The position numbers and the translations under genes are program-made. A DNA stretch of 64,000 nucleotides from Paguma larvata (taxonomy: Eukaryota > Chordata > Mammalia > Carnivora > Viverridae): positions 1 to 64,000 of the forward strand of contig JAINVK010001354.1 in the NCBI GenBank assembly GCA_030068075.1, read 5' to 3'. Below are positions 11,701-22,669 of the stretch, in pieces; within the stretch, counting starts at the first letter, position 1, and every line of letters begins with the position of its first letter. A model generated the notes under the pieces. It did no database searches. It saw only the letters and a list, made by a program, of their open reading frames with translations, and was not told the origin of the DNA.

Positions 11701-12279
11701 ACCATGCTATCACATAGTGATGGATGAAACTTAATTAGGGTATAGCAGATACAAGCATAAATCTGGTGTGGACTACCAAGAAATATAGGAGTCAAGTATT
11801 CTAAACTTTAACATATGTTTTATATGTTTCTTATCATTTTTATTTAGCTCATGCAATATAAATCATGTAACTTATGTTTAATATAAAAATAATGAAACAC
11901 TGCACGAAGGCAGAACAAAGAAACAAAATTCCTAAGTACATGTATTTCTGCCACTGACTTAACTGTTTTTGTTACTTAGTTCTCTTTTTAATTGCTGTTT
12001 GAATCTTGTTTTGGACTATACCCTGCTAACGGGGTTTGCCTTACTTTTGGTACTCGGTCACCAAGCTCTCACTCTCCACTTCCTCTAGACTTGTCTGAGT
12101 CTCAGTTTCTAGTATTCTCAGAGTAAAGATTCCTACCTCCTGGAATTAGGGAACTCCTATTCCATCTTCCAGCATCCCAGTGTAAAACCCCAGTCTCAGA
12201 AATGAAAGTGCGAATCTCATCATTATCAAAATACGACAGAACTTCCAAAAGCTTGTTTCCCATGTGGCAGTCACCGTCG
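8717..12279. other. Long AT-rich intron stretch, no gene seen
   Basis: About 3.5 kb with no SINE and no clear repeat. Open frames at 9.1-9.3, 9.6-9.8, 10.0-10.2, 10.6-10.9 and 11.3-11.5 kb are short, lie on mixed strands and show no recognisable domain. It may contain very old, unreadable repeats. Confidence 0.45.
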
Positions 12280-12465
12280 TAATGTTTACATTTATGGAGC
12301 TGTTTAATCCTTCTAATAATCTCACGAAGTTAGGTGCATTAATATTTCCCATTTTGAAGAAAGGAAACTGAGGCCCAGAGTGGTTACACAAACTGCCCAA
12401 ACCCAAACAGTAAGTGGAAGAGCTAGGATTTGAACCCCAACAGACTGACTCCAGAGACCCCTGCT
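12280..12465 (+). mobile_element. MIR element
   Basis: A well preserved copy: 'tttacatttatggagctg', 'atcctt...aataatctcacgaagttagg', 'tttcccattttgaagaaagga', 'aactgaggcccagagtggtt', 'agtggaagagctaggatttgaacccc' and 'gactgactccagag' appear in consensus order. Confidence 0.85.
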
Positions 12466-12497
12466 CACTGTCTTCTCATATATTTAATGGCCTAAAT

Positions 12498-12524
12498 TGT
12501 GTGTGTGTCTGTGTGTGTGTGTGT
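12498..12524. repeat. (TG)n microsatellite
   Basis: A TG run interrupted once by CT near 12,509, followed by a loose TACATA stretch. Confidence 0.85.
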
Positions 12525-14834
12525 ACATTACATGTATACATACACATATACTGAATTTCACATCTTTTTTCTTGAAATAGAATATGAAAACAAAGACTTA
12601 AGTGAGGAAATCCACCACTAACAGGTCCACATTGTCTATGATGGCCTTGAAGTATTTTCTTTCTCACTAGGTGTATACATTTCCTTAGAGACTGTACGTT
12701 TTTCATTTGTTTTGTGTTGTTTTTCATGGAAACATTGAATTATCTGTGGAGAATGTCCTTTTGTCAATTTGCGCCCAATTAGATGAGGTTATTAGGTATA
12801 CAGTTGCAAAGAACAGACATATCTTCACCAAAACCTGATTATTTTCAGCTACTTCAACTTCAGTTTGCTGCTTTTGAAGTCATAGTAGCAACCCTGTTTA
12901 TGGACCAGGGTGGACATTACTTATATATTAACTACTGATAGGTTTTAGATCTTTTTATCCAGAAAAGAGTCATGTGACAGACGAGCCACTCGACACTCCT
13001 CCTTTAATGCTGGTGTGTCCCTCTCAGCCATGTGTCACAGGGCGTGCAAGAGGCGGAGAGCTCTGGGGAGCCCAGAGGAACAAGGGCACTGTTCAGTAAG
13101 CCGTTTGCTAAGTAAAGCTGTCCTTACTATCTCTGGGAGTAGCCGACGGGCTGTGTGCCCCTTCCCGAAAAGTGAAAGAGAATTTATTACGAATGTATAT
13201 TCTTACTATAAGAATAGAAATTATGATATGTAGAGAAAGAGGGGAAAATCACTGAATTCCCTGGCAGCTAAATACAGCCCCTATGCCGGTGGGGTTTAAT
13301 CCCTATGGCGGTGGCAGTGGCCTGCTCTCTTTCCTTTCGGCACTTCAGCGTATCATGTCAAGCCTCTTATTTCCCAATCTCATAGATCTTCTTGAAGGTT
13401 ACATTAAAATTGATTTTTTTTCTGTTTATAAAAGTGGCACATGTTTATCACAGAGAATTTGAAGAAAAACTAGAAAAATAAAAACTCGATTAAAATGTCA
13501 TCTCCATCTTTCCGCCATTCCAAGAAAAGCACTGCAAAATTTGGAGGTATGTTTCCCCCCCACATCCGTGTTTATGTATGCGCGCATACATGTGCTCGTA
13601 TATATTTTTAATGAAAATCAAATCATGTCTTACACATCAACAGACCGCCTCTTGAAAAATTTACTTAAGGTTAAGGATGAGTTTGTAGATTCATAAATAA
13701 ACTTATGAAGAACATATTTAGGTTTGAACATAATTTCTGTGGCACATATTAGAATTTCCCTTTCTAAATTGGTGCACTTCTCAAGATGAATGGCTTTGAG
13801 AGTACTGTCCTAACTTTTAAGATCTAAGAAGTTTACCAAAACCTAATTCTCTTCTAAGGCTACCTTAGACATTTTTCTTGGTTAACTCCTAAAGACTGGA
13901 TAGTACATGTACTGTAAACATTTCATTGTCTGTTTCTAGAGCATTCATAATAAATAGCTTTCTGCAGTATAAGCATTATTTACAGAGAAACTGTCCTCCC
14001 AAAGGTGTTTTAAATTGGGTAGAAACTATTGCTAGTCTTCAGTGGTTTACTTCCAAATAGTAATATATCGTGTGTGTTAGTTCATCTAAACAACAAATCA
14101 GCAAGCCATCCTCCGCAGCCAACATCAGTCTGTTCCAGACACATTCTCCTACAAACAGGTTGTGTATTTTCTAATAAGAGATGGAACAAATTGTAAAATT
14201 ACACGCAACACCCAGTCAGACAATCAATGAAGATCTAAATGCTTATTGTACTAGAGAAAAAATAAAGGAAGGAAAGGGAGATCTGATTTTCCTAATCCCC
14301 CACCCAGTGCCCAGTGAAATCAATCAGGAGTGGATCCATTCATCCCCTCACCACTAAGCTATGAATGAAACATAAGAAATCAGGATGAGGCACTTGGGAT
14401 GGATGATCTTCTGAAGACTGTTTACCACAGCTCTTTTTCACTCATTACAGTCTTTGTCAAGTCTTTGACATAGTAGCGTTCTCTGTTCTCTGCGCTCATT
14501 AGAAAATGAGCTTTCTACAATCAAAATTGTACTATCCAGAGTGATAAAACTAATGCTAGACTACAACTAGCCACAGTGTCTATAATGAGCAGATATTAAA
14601 ACATATATCCAAGTGGGAGAAATGCAAAATAAGAAATGAAATAAAATACTGTCTTTACATTAGCAAACCTTGGTGATGCATTTCTGTAATAAACATAGAT
14701 ATCGACATAAATGCAGTACTTTAAAACATTCAAATATAACATCAAAGTATCAATTATGACAAAGAAGTAAACTAACATATTTGATTGAAATATGCAGTTT
14801 AATTTTAGTTGAATTTATTTTTCCTGAAAACAAG
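12525..14834. other. Intron with faint old repeats
   Basis: No gene seen. The part at 13,390-13,640 ('aaaagtggcacatgtttatca', 'gaagaaaaactagaaaaataaaa', then a CATATATTTTTAATG stretch) resembles the 3' region of an old mammalian repeat, but I could not name it. A 72-codon open frame at 13,015-13,233 has no recognisable similarity. Confidence 0.4.
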
Positions 14835-15060
14835 AGCTAAGCATTAGTGAGCATTTACTTTGTGCCCTGCCCTCCTCAAAGGGCTTTGTATTTATTAACT
14901 TACGTAATCCTCATAGACTGAAAGGTATTATTACCATTCCGGCTTTAAATATGTTGAAATTGAAGTACAAAGGTGTTAAGTAATGTGTCTAAATTTACTT
15001 AGCTATTAAGGTTCAAAGTCAAGTTTCGAAGCCAGAGGCCACACTGCGACCTATTTTGTA
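14835..15060 (+). mobile_element. MIR element
   Basis: The order 'agcatttactttgtgccctgcc', 'tatttattaacttacgtaatcctcatag', 'attattaccattccggc' and 'ttaagtaatgtgtct' with 'aagccagaggccacac' follows the MIR consensus from 5' to 3'. Confidence 0.75.
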
Positions 15061-15219
15061 AACACTGTGCTCCAGAAAACTGGGGACACAGTAGAGAACT
15101 TGCAAGACTCAGAAGAGTTTTACAGGTGTAGAGAAAGGAGAGACATTTCTCTGGGAAAACAGAGACAGAAATGTGTGTTTAATTACCATGGAAGGCAAGT
15201 GTACTCTCCATAGAAGTCA

Positions 15220-15310
15220 AGTGAGCCATCTCATTTAATCCTTTACGAAGGTGCAGTAAGTTAGGTCTTATTTTCCCCCACTTAGAGAAAAGAAGGAAAC
15301 CAGGTTTTGA
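15220..15310 (+). mobile_element. MIR fragment
   Basis: 'atctcatttaatcctttacg', 'agtaagttaggtcttattttc' and 'acttagagaaaagaaggaaacc' match the middle of MIR. It lies about 160 bases after another MIR in the same orientation and may be an independent insertion. Confidence 0.5.
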
Positions 15311-15599
15311 GGAGATCCATAACATGCCAAATATATCTCGCTAGGTGGGAGCACTTCTTGAGTTCAGCCTGAGAGTTTCCTAGTCCAAGGGCATGCCCTT
15401 CCTTTTAGTTTGCTGTGCTAAAAGACAGATGTTCAAGGTAGAAGTGAGGTAGTTACAGGAACTGTCCTTTCAGAAGGAAGAATAGCTTGTGACTGAGATT
15501 GTGTGTAGTAACCAAAGGGCTAGGAAAAGTACCTATAACCAAATGATGGAAGACTTAGTTGTCAAATATTAGTTCAGGTAACATTGTTAAGGGTGGGAG

Positions 15600-16215
15600 A
15601 GTCTGCATCATGTAGTTGGAGGTCTCAGTCCTTGGATTGCCCACAGGAAGATTGACATGGGATCCATGCTCAAAGACAGCCAGAAAGGAAGGTAGCAAGC
15701 ACAAAGCAGTTTATTAAACTGTACTTATTAAAGCAAAAGTACACGTCAAGGTGTGAGAGCCGACGGATTCCATGAACTGGAATTGGCTCTTAGGTAGTTT
15801 GGGGATTGATATTTGTTGTGTCCCTCTGGGCTGGGAGGAGCAGTGACGTACAGTGGGGTGGTCTCTAATGGAGACTGCTTCCCATCATTTGGAAACTCCT
15901 CCCACAGGTTGCGAGGGGGAGTTTTTGACATTTGTACTGGAATGGTCCCGGCAGCCTTTCTCCTTCAGGTGGGGCTGCAACCTACAGGTTACCTTCGGGT
16001 AGAGGTGGTGGAAGAGCAGAGCACGTGCTTTGCACCTGTGCTTCTAGATCTGTCAGCCCCAAGGTCTTGGAAGCCACAGGTCAGGATGTTGTGTCCCTGG
16101 GCTTTTAATGTGTAGCTTATTCATCACCGACCTTGCCTCCAGCTCACGCCTCCATCATTCGCCTTCAAGGACTAGGGGCTCTGCCTTGGGGCATTCCCTC
16201 TACTGCTCATGTCTA
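15600..16215 (-). mobile_element. Candidate antisense solo LTR (family not recognised)
   Basis: This 600-base block is richer in G+C than its surroundings and has no SINE or LINE hallmarks. Read on the minus strand, its end carries a TTTAATAAACTGCTTTGTGC segment followed by CTTGCTACC. That is how the polyadenylation signal and R region of many retroviral LTRs look, so I suggest an old LTR. I could not fix TG...CA ends or a target duplication. A 100-codon open frame on the + strand inside the block is not supported as a gene. Confidence 0.35.
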
Positions 16216-16268
16216 GCTTCTACCTAAACAACACTAAATGTTATAACACGTAACTGTCAAATTATTAG

Positions 16269-16270
<2 letters not shown>

Positions 16271-16308
<38 letters not shown>
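16271..16308. repeat. (AC)19 microsatellite
   Basis: Nineteen uninterrupted AC units. Runs of this length are usually variable between individuals. Confidence 0.95.
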
Positions 16309-16310
<2 letters not shown>

Positions 16311-16639
16311 ATTTCTTGCCCTTATCATATTTCAAGGCAAGCATTCCCTAATCAGTCTTCACAAGACCTTTTAGGAACTGTGTCTCTTTCCATATGATGG
16401 GCCTGCTCTTCCCGAACTCTTCTATTCACTCATTTAATAGAAAGCAAAAGAATAGAAAAGATCATACATGGAAATTGTTATCAGCCAGTCTCAGAAGTGA
16501 CATTTCTCACTTCCATATATTCCCTCCAGCCAGAACATTTGCTACATAGTAAAAGTAGCATTAAGGAGAAAGAACCCAGTAATGAAAGTTTGATAATGGC
16601 CCTGAAAGAGAGAGACTAGAATCAGGAAAGCTGTACAGT

Positions 16640-17235
16640 AGCAGGAGATATTTATTTATTATGTCTGATGGGCTAACCTCTGTCTGGGCCCTGGCAATAC
16701 AGTGTTTGACATAGAACAAGTCCCAGCCTGTAAAAAGCTTACATTTGGGGAAGTTCTCATCTGAGATGGTGACAGAGACATGCTAAGAAGAGGAGAGATG
16801 GAGGAGTGGGAGGGTTAAGTGATAAAGGAAATAAAATAATAAGCAAGCAAGATACTTTCAGAGAATAAAAGTTCCGAAAACAGGGTCCTGGGGAAGGAGA
16901 CACCACTCAAGATTGACTATGTAGGGAATGCCTCTCTGAAGATTGCCGTGGATTCAAATAGGAAGCAAGGCAAGAACCAGCCTCGTAAAAATCTGTAGAC
17001 GCAGAAGGCTGAGCGGAGAGAACTTCTAGTCCAAAGGCACAAGAGTGCAGGGGAGCTTGGTGTACTGAAGGAACTGACTGAAGCTTAGTGTAGCTAAGGT
17101 CTTAGATGAAGTCGAAAGGGGGCCTCGTCATGAAGGTTCTAGCAAGCCTTACTGACAAGTGTTGATTTTATTCTAAGTATACTGAGAAGCCTTCAGATGT
17201 GTTAATCCGGAAGTGATTTGATTTAGTCATCTGCA
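16640..17235 (-). mobile_element. L2 element, antisense (probable)
   Basis: The block opens with 'ttatttattatgtctgatggg', 'cctggcaatacagtg' and 'agcctgtaaaaagcttacattt', then 'gaatgcctctctgaagatt', 'caaaggcacaagagtgcagggg' and 'tgattttattctaagtatactgag'. This order is that of a reversed L2 3' end. It is strongly diverged. Confidence 0.55.
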
Positions 17236-17254
17236 CTCACTTCCTCCTGAGCTG

Positions 17255-17515
17255 TACCAGACCACTCCAGGAATGTAAGCCATTGGCCCCTTCTCCCTTA
17301 TGCCATGGCTCTTTCTCTCGTTTCAATTTTGTCAGTACCTAGTTACCCGTAAGTGTACGTATGTGATTTCCTCAACTGAAATACATCTCCTGGAAAGCAG
17401 AGACTGGTATATACTTTGTGGCTCCCTCAGTAACAAACACAGCTCCAAGAAAGCACTTAGGGCCTGAGCAAATACGTGAATGCGTGAATGATAAATAAAT
17501 AAATGAAGGAAAGAA
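17255..17515 (+). mobile_element. L2 3' end fragment
   Basis: 'atttcctcaactgaaatacatctcctggaaagcagagact' style sequence, then 'tggctccctcagtaacaaacacag' and a terminal 'gaatgcgtgaatgataaataaat' follow the L2 3' untranslated end with its tail of imperfect repeats. Confidence 0.6.
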
Positions 17516-18169
17516 CAATAGTTGATGGATGAAGAGCAATATCCCTTTGTATTTGGAGTCTACAATGGGCTTTTCACTTTCACTGTCATATGACCCACGT
17601 GAGGACAATGGGTACGTGTGGAAGAGCTTGGTAAATGACACAATTTTAAGAAGCAAGAGATTGGAGCAAGAGTCAAAGAGAAGTTAAGATTTGAGGATGA
17701 GCACTGGGGAAGAAGAGCGGGAATAGAGATCAGGAGATAGAGTCAATTTGGAGCATGAGAAAAAAGTTACTTTCTGATTCAGCTGATAAATGCAGGAAAC
17801 ACATGAAATGCCCAGTAGGCAAATAATTAAAGGTTAAGTTCTGTGGTGCAGACAGGAAGAGCTGCAGGAGTTCAGAGAAATCTAATAAAGAAAGTGAATT
17901 TGGGACTGAGCAATGAAAATAGACACTGGAATAGCAAAAAGTTAGACTGTTGGGTAAAAAGGACACAAAATGTTTACAGAAAATAATATGACATTGGGAA
18001 GAAAGGACAAACTAAGTAATGAAAATAGAAAGATAATCCATATTTATTAATTAAGAGACAAGAATTTAGAAGTAGACCAAAGAGAAAAATACTGAGGAGC
18101 TGCTGTCTTGCATTCGTTTAATTAAAAGATAAAATTACAGCCCAGGTGCTCACTAAATATTTCTGATTT

Positions 18170-18503
18170 CCTAGCTCTAAAGTTGGTAGGTAACACAAAT
18201 CCTGCTGTGTTACTGGACTGTACTTGAGGTGGGGGAAACTGGTGTCTAGTTCAGTGCCTTGGCCAGAGGCTGAGTATTTGATTGCCAATACAAAATTCCG
18301 CCAAGTTCTTTCCTTTTTCTGGAATAGTAACCAGCAGTGTTCAAGTAGGTGACCCATGTAGTTCCTGGGTCTTTGGGTGAAACAAAACCTTTGGTCTTGG
18401 GGTGAAACAAAACCAAAAGAATAAGAAATAGATCTTTGTTGTTTTAAACCACTGAAATGTTGAGGTTGTTCATTACTACAGCATAGTATCTTATCAAACT
18501 AAT
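18170..18503 (+). mobile_element. Possible MLT-type LTR remnant
   Basis: Only the last part (18,430-18,503: 'ttgttgttttaaaccactgaa', 'cattactacagcatagtatc') resembles the 3' end of an ERVL-MaLR LTR. The upstream limit is a guess, and the element could be shorter or absent. Confidence 0.3.
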
Positions 18504-18603
18504 AAACTTGACATTGGTGAGAAAACATCGGATGTGGAGTGAGACTGACTCTTGAAACAGAAAACGACAGAGAAATTAAGGGTCAGGAAAGACAGAGACT
18601 CAG

Positions 18604-18945
18604 AGTTGGCAAATGATACTGCCATGATCTGGATGTTTGTTTCCTCCCAAAATCTTATGTTGAAACCAAACCTCCAAGGTGATGGTAGTAGGGCACAGGG
18701 CCTTTGGGAGGGAATAGGTCATGAGAGTGGAGACTTCATGATTAGTGTCCTCGTAAAAAAGAACCCAGAATGCCAGCTCGCCCCTTCTCCTTGTGATGTC
18801 ATAGACCACTCTCTTTGAGGAAGTGGGCACCACTAGACACCAGTGCCATGATCTTGGGGTTCTCAAGAACAGTGAGAAATAAGTTTCTGTTTTTAGAAGC
18901 CACCCAGTTTACGGTATTTTTAGCATAGCAGGACAAATGGATCAA
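18604..18945 (+). mobile_element. MLT1-type solo LTR (ERVL-MaLR, ancient)
   Basis: Consensus landmarks occur in order: 'tggatgtttgtttcctccc', 'aaaatcttatgttgaaac', 'ccaaggtgatggtagtagg', 'gcctttgggagggaatagg', 'catgattagtgtcctcg', 'tgatcttggggttctc', 'aacagtgagaaataagttt' and 'agccacccagtttacgg'. This is a fossil long terminal repeat without internal genes. The two 88-codon open frames over it on opposite strands are incidental. Confidence 0.85.
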
Positions 18946-19667
18946 AACATTGGCCAAGCTTCTAATGTGCTCATACCCAAAGGATATCAGTAGGGTAGCA
19001 CTGAAAACTTAACTGCAGATGTGTCTACCTGCCCATTCCATGCTCTACCCAGTGAGAAACAGGCTAGTGAACTGGCTGGCTGTGTCACCCTCCCTGCCTC
19101 ATATTCAGGGCCAACATAAATTAAGTTGACCTGCCTGAGGTTAAGGAATGTGAGGAGGCGATTAGGGGTACCTCCGGATCTCCAGCACCACAATGCCTAT
19201 GAAAAAGGAGAAAAAAGCACCAGAGAGAAACAGAATCAGAAGCATAAGGGTAGGGAAATTTATAACAGGGAGAACAAAATGTTTGATTGGCTTCTGATAA
19301 GAAGGATATATGTAGGAAGATAAAACCAAGCTTCCAAGAATAAAGCAGAAATTAATTTTCCACATAAGGCCTACAAGTATAGAGACTAGTAAAAAGAAAA
19401 CAGAACAAAAAAGTAAAACTTATTTTTCTTTCTACAATGTCCAACATATTAGTGATTTTTTTTTTCCCATGGAGGAATAAGGAGGAGGGTGGAAGGGGAA
19501 GGAAATGAGTATCTTTTTTTAGCTTACTCTTTGACTACTTGTAGTGACCTAATTTTAAATTTGAGGAATTATACTTAAAACTATATCTAAGAAAACTGTA
19601 TTCATTGGTCATGATCCAAGAGTTCAAATCCTGCTGGCCATATTTCAATAGACAAAAACATGCTTTG
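18946..19667. other. Intron, no recognised element
   Basis: Mixed-composition intron with short T-rich runs near 19,455 and 19,513. Open frames on both strands at 19.0-19.4 kb overlap and lack similarity. Confidence 0.45.
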
Positions 19668-19742
19668 GTGGATGGATGGGTGGGTAGATAGATAGACAGA
19701 TGATTGTATGGATAGATATATACAAGATAGGTAGGTAGGTAG
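19668..19742. repeat. Composite GATG/GATA/GGTA microsatellite
   Basis: Short runs of GGATGGAT, GATAGATAGACAGAT, GATAGATATA and GTAGGTAGGTAG succeed one another, as in a decaying tetranucleotide array. Confidence 0.85.
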
Positions 19743-19844
19743 AATCAACTTAGTATCTGGGGAGACCGTAGACTTTGGGTAAAACAACCAGAAGGTAGAA
19801 GGCTGAATGAACAGAGGACCTTTGTGCTAAAATCAGTCTAATTA

Positions 19845-19990
19845 AGAGCTCAGATGCTGAAGTCAGACTGCCGAGCTCAGATGTTGGTGTTGTCACTTAC
19901 TTCTGTGTGGCCCTAGGCAAGCTCCTTAACCTCCCTGAGTCTCAGTGCCGTCATCTATGTAAAGAGAATTTGAACATTTATTATATAAGG
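19845..19990 (-). mobile_element. MIR element, antisense
   Basis: 'agctcagatgctgaagtcag', 'tgttgtcacttacttctgtg', 'ccctaggcaagctccttaac' and 'ctgagtctcagtgccgtcat' are the reverse complement of the MIR 3' half. Confidence 0.75.
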
Positions 19991-20499
19991 ATATTGGAAA
20001 GATGCTTCAGAACATAATTCATTAACTTGAGTTTTCTTCGAACTTTTTATTCAAAAACATATATCTCAAAAATTTTCTTTTGTATTATAATAACTTACTG
20101 TTGAAACTGTGATTTGGTGAAATATTCATTCTCTCATAATTGGCGACCTGTATGATGGTGTCCTAGCTTATCTCAGAAATTTGTCAGTCTCCAAAGCAGC
20201 TTTTAAGTAGGCCTTGAATCTAGCACTTATCCTACTGAGGTGGGGGATGAAAGGGAGTGAAAACAATCAAACCAATTATTTGGGATTAAATAAATGAAAT
20301 GTGCTTTGAGTTATTTTTATACTTCAAAAAACAGTGTAGGTGTTACATAGATTAAAGAGTTTAAACCATGAAAAATCATACCATCCCAAATTCTTAGGAA
20401 AGTTATTTTCTGTTGTTATTAAAGGGAAAAAAAGCTTAATTTTCAACATAAAATAAATAGTAATTGTTCACACTACTGTTTACTGATTTGTGTTAAATC

Positions 20500-20705
20500 C
20501 AATGCCAATAGTTTACAAAGATGATTGTGTTTGATATGCAAAAGGATCCTATGAGTGTTGTTATCCTCATTTCACCAGTGAGGAAACTGAGGCTTGTAGG
20601 GTTACGGTAAACCCTATGTCATATATTGTGGCTACTAAGTGGAGTGAAGCAGGATTTAAATGTTGGCTGTCAGGTTCCAGAGCCCACGATCCTCACTGCT
20701 ACACC
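20500..20705 (+). mobile_element. MIR element
   Basis: 'cctatgagtgttgttatcct', 'catttcaccagtgaggaaac', 'tgaggcttgtagggtta', 'gaagcaggatttaaatgttgg' and 'agcccacgatcctcactgct' follow the MIR consensus. A weaker stretch at 20,740-20,850 ('gggaccttggagatcatata', 'gacctgcccaaggtta') may be a second MIR-like fragment. Confidence 0.8.
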
Positions 20706-21547
20706 AAATTGTCTTTCAAATAACCAGAGTGCGCTCAATCCAGCTGGATGGGACCTTGGAGATCATATAATCCTGGCTCTTTGTCTCACTGCCTGTAATT
20801 TAAAGCAGAGAGAGGCACAGTGACCTGCCCAAGGTTATATACTTCCATCTTTTCCTCAACATAATAACACACTCTCGTTGAAAATTCATTTCTAGGATTT
20901 ATACAAACTAATGGCAAAGCCATGACATTTTTTAATTGAATACTCAATAAAAGAATCATCTTCATCTTGTTTTTCCATCTCACGTTCATGAACAAAATGT
21001 AAAAACATGTGGCTGGCAAAGCAAGAGTCTTTATCTCCACTAAGAGCCTGCTTTTTTCATAGAAGGGGAAAACCATCCTTATGCTGAGTCTGTCTGGGAT
21101 GAAATAAGCGTGTAGTCATTTTCTTTGAGCAGAACATCTCTGAGGCATTAAGGGAAACAATGTCATGACTGACCTTCTAAGTCACATAACTTTAACTTAC
21201 AACCAACACGTGACTTTAGAAGTATAATCTTTCCTCTACTGCTAGTGTTACACATTTTCTAAGGTCCTCCATGTCCCTTCGCTACAGTTCCAGGTAGAAA
21301 ACCAATGGGGCCACAAGTGCTCTGCCTCTTCAATAGACCAATTAATTTTAACTCTAAATGTTAATTTTTTATTTGACCAATACTTACCCTTGCTTTATTT
21401 ATTTTAGAGGAGATGTGTATGGGTATATCTATCTGAATGATCTTCTGATTTCAAAGTTAGGAATTATTTTTATTCCTGAAAGTTTACAAAGGGGACGCTT
21501 CTACCTTTTACAAAGCCGGGAAGCAGGAACAACAACTCCAGATCTTT

Positions 21548-21563
21548 TTTTTTTTTTTTTTTG
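21548..21563. repeat. Short T tract
   Basis: An uninterrupted T run inside 21,546-21,563, with no attached mobile element recognised. Confidence 0.7.
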
Positions 21564-21679
21564 GAAACTGTATACCATGACTGGACACAATTTAAAATTG
21601 CATCCATTAGAGGTGAAATTTCTATTAAAGGTCTACACAAGAGATTATTCTGGTCTCTTACATAAAGGCCCAACTACCT

Positions 21680-21845
21680 CACTACTTCTGTGATGTTGAG
21701 TTACTTAAATCAGCTTAACCTCAGCTTCTCTATCTGTACAGTGGGAGAGATAATGGTCTACACACAGGGTTTTTGTAAGTGTTCAATGCTGAGATGTATG
21801 TAAAATGTTTAGGAAAATCCTTGGTACTCAGTAAATATCTGATAT
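21680..21845 (-). mobile_element. MIR fragment, antisense
   Basis: 'tgatgttgagttacttaaatc', 'ctcagcttctctatctgtac', 'agtgggagagataatggt', 'tttttgtaagtgttcaatg' and 'tactcagtaaatatctga' follow the reversed MIR order. Confidence 0.6.
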
Positions 21846-21959
21846 TATCTTTGTGAGTTCAGTATCTAATTATATTACGTTTATCTATTCCTGAGGTTTC
21901 AATTGCCACCTTTAGGCAGATATATGACAGACAAATATTCTGCAGCTCTGACTCTCATG

Positions 21960-22310
21960 GTCTGAGCATTCATTTATTCATTTAACACAGACTTATTATC
22001 TACTATGTGTCAAGCATTGGTCTAGGTGCTGGAGTTACAGAAGTGAACAAAACAAATAAAAAATTTCATTACTGAGCTTACTTTCTGTTAGAAAAACATG
22101 ATAAATAAGTAAACATAATGCAGATTATTGGAGATAAGTGCACAGGTTTAAAAACGAGCATAAAAGTCACATGGGACATAATAGGAAATGGTGGACACGT
22201 GTTAAGGAAGTGGGGAGTGAATATTAAAATTTTAGACAGAGCATTCAAGAAAGGCTTTCCAAAGAAGGCAACATTTTAGTACAAGTATGAAGAATACAAG
22301 GAAACCCTGT
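21960..22310 (-). mobile_element. L2 element, antisense
   Basis: It starts with the classic reversed L2 end: 'attcatttattcatttaac', 'ttattatctactatgtgtc', 'aagcattggtctaggtgctgg' and 'agtgaacaaaacaaataaa'. It continues through 'gcattcaagaaaggctttcc'. Both gene-like frames here come from this fossil. Confidence 0.75.
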
Positions 22311-22359
22311 AGATATCAGATCTATTCTCTCCTAGAGTACAAGGAACATTCATTGAGCG

Positions 22360-22665
22360 CCAACCGTGTCCTGTGTATTTTAGATTCTCTCCTTTGCTCC
22401 AAATGTCCAAATTTAATCCATCATCTTCCCCCAAACCTATTACGTCTGCAGTGTTTCTGTTCTAATCAGTTAGGTAAGCAATTAACTGTGTCATTGTGGA
22501 TGCTTCCTTCCCATCCCCCTGTCCATACACACCAGTGCCCCTCTACGCAGCTGCCAAGTCTTATAGATTTTACTGCCACAATTCTTTCACCTCTATTCTA
22601 TCTTTTTTGTTCCTGTAGATACCAGTATATTTCAGACCCATATTACCTTTACCTGGACTGTTCAT
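22360..22665 (+). mobile_element. Possible L2 fragment
   Basis: A pyrimidine-rich stretch ('ctttgctccaaatgtccaa', 'cccatccccctgtccatacac', 'ctacgcagctgccaagtc') resembles the L2 3' region in sense. The match is weak. A 126-codon open frame at 22,287-22,667 lies across it and the preceding L2, so I do not accept it as a gene. Confidence 0.35.
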
Positions 22666-22669
22666 AGCC

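Noticed and set aside
15813..16115. 100-codon open frame on the + strand
   Set aside because: It lies in the probable LTR block, runs against its presumed orientation, and has no recognisable domain.
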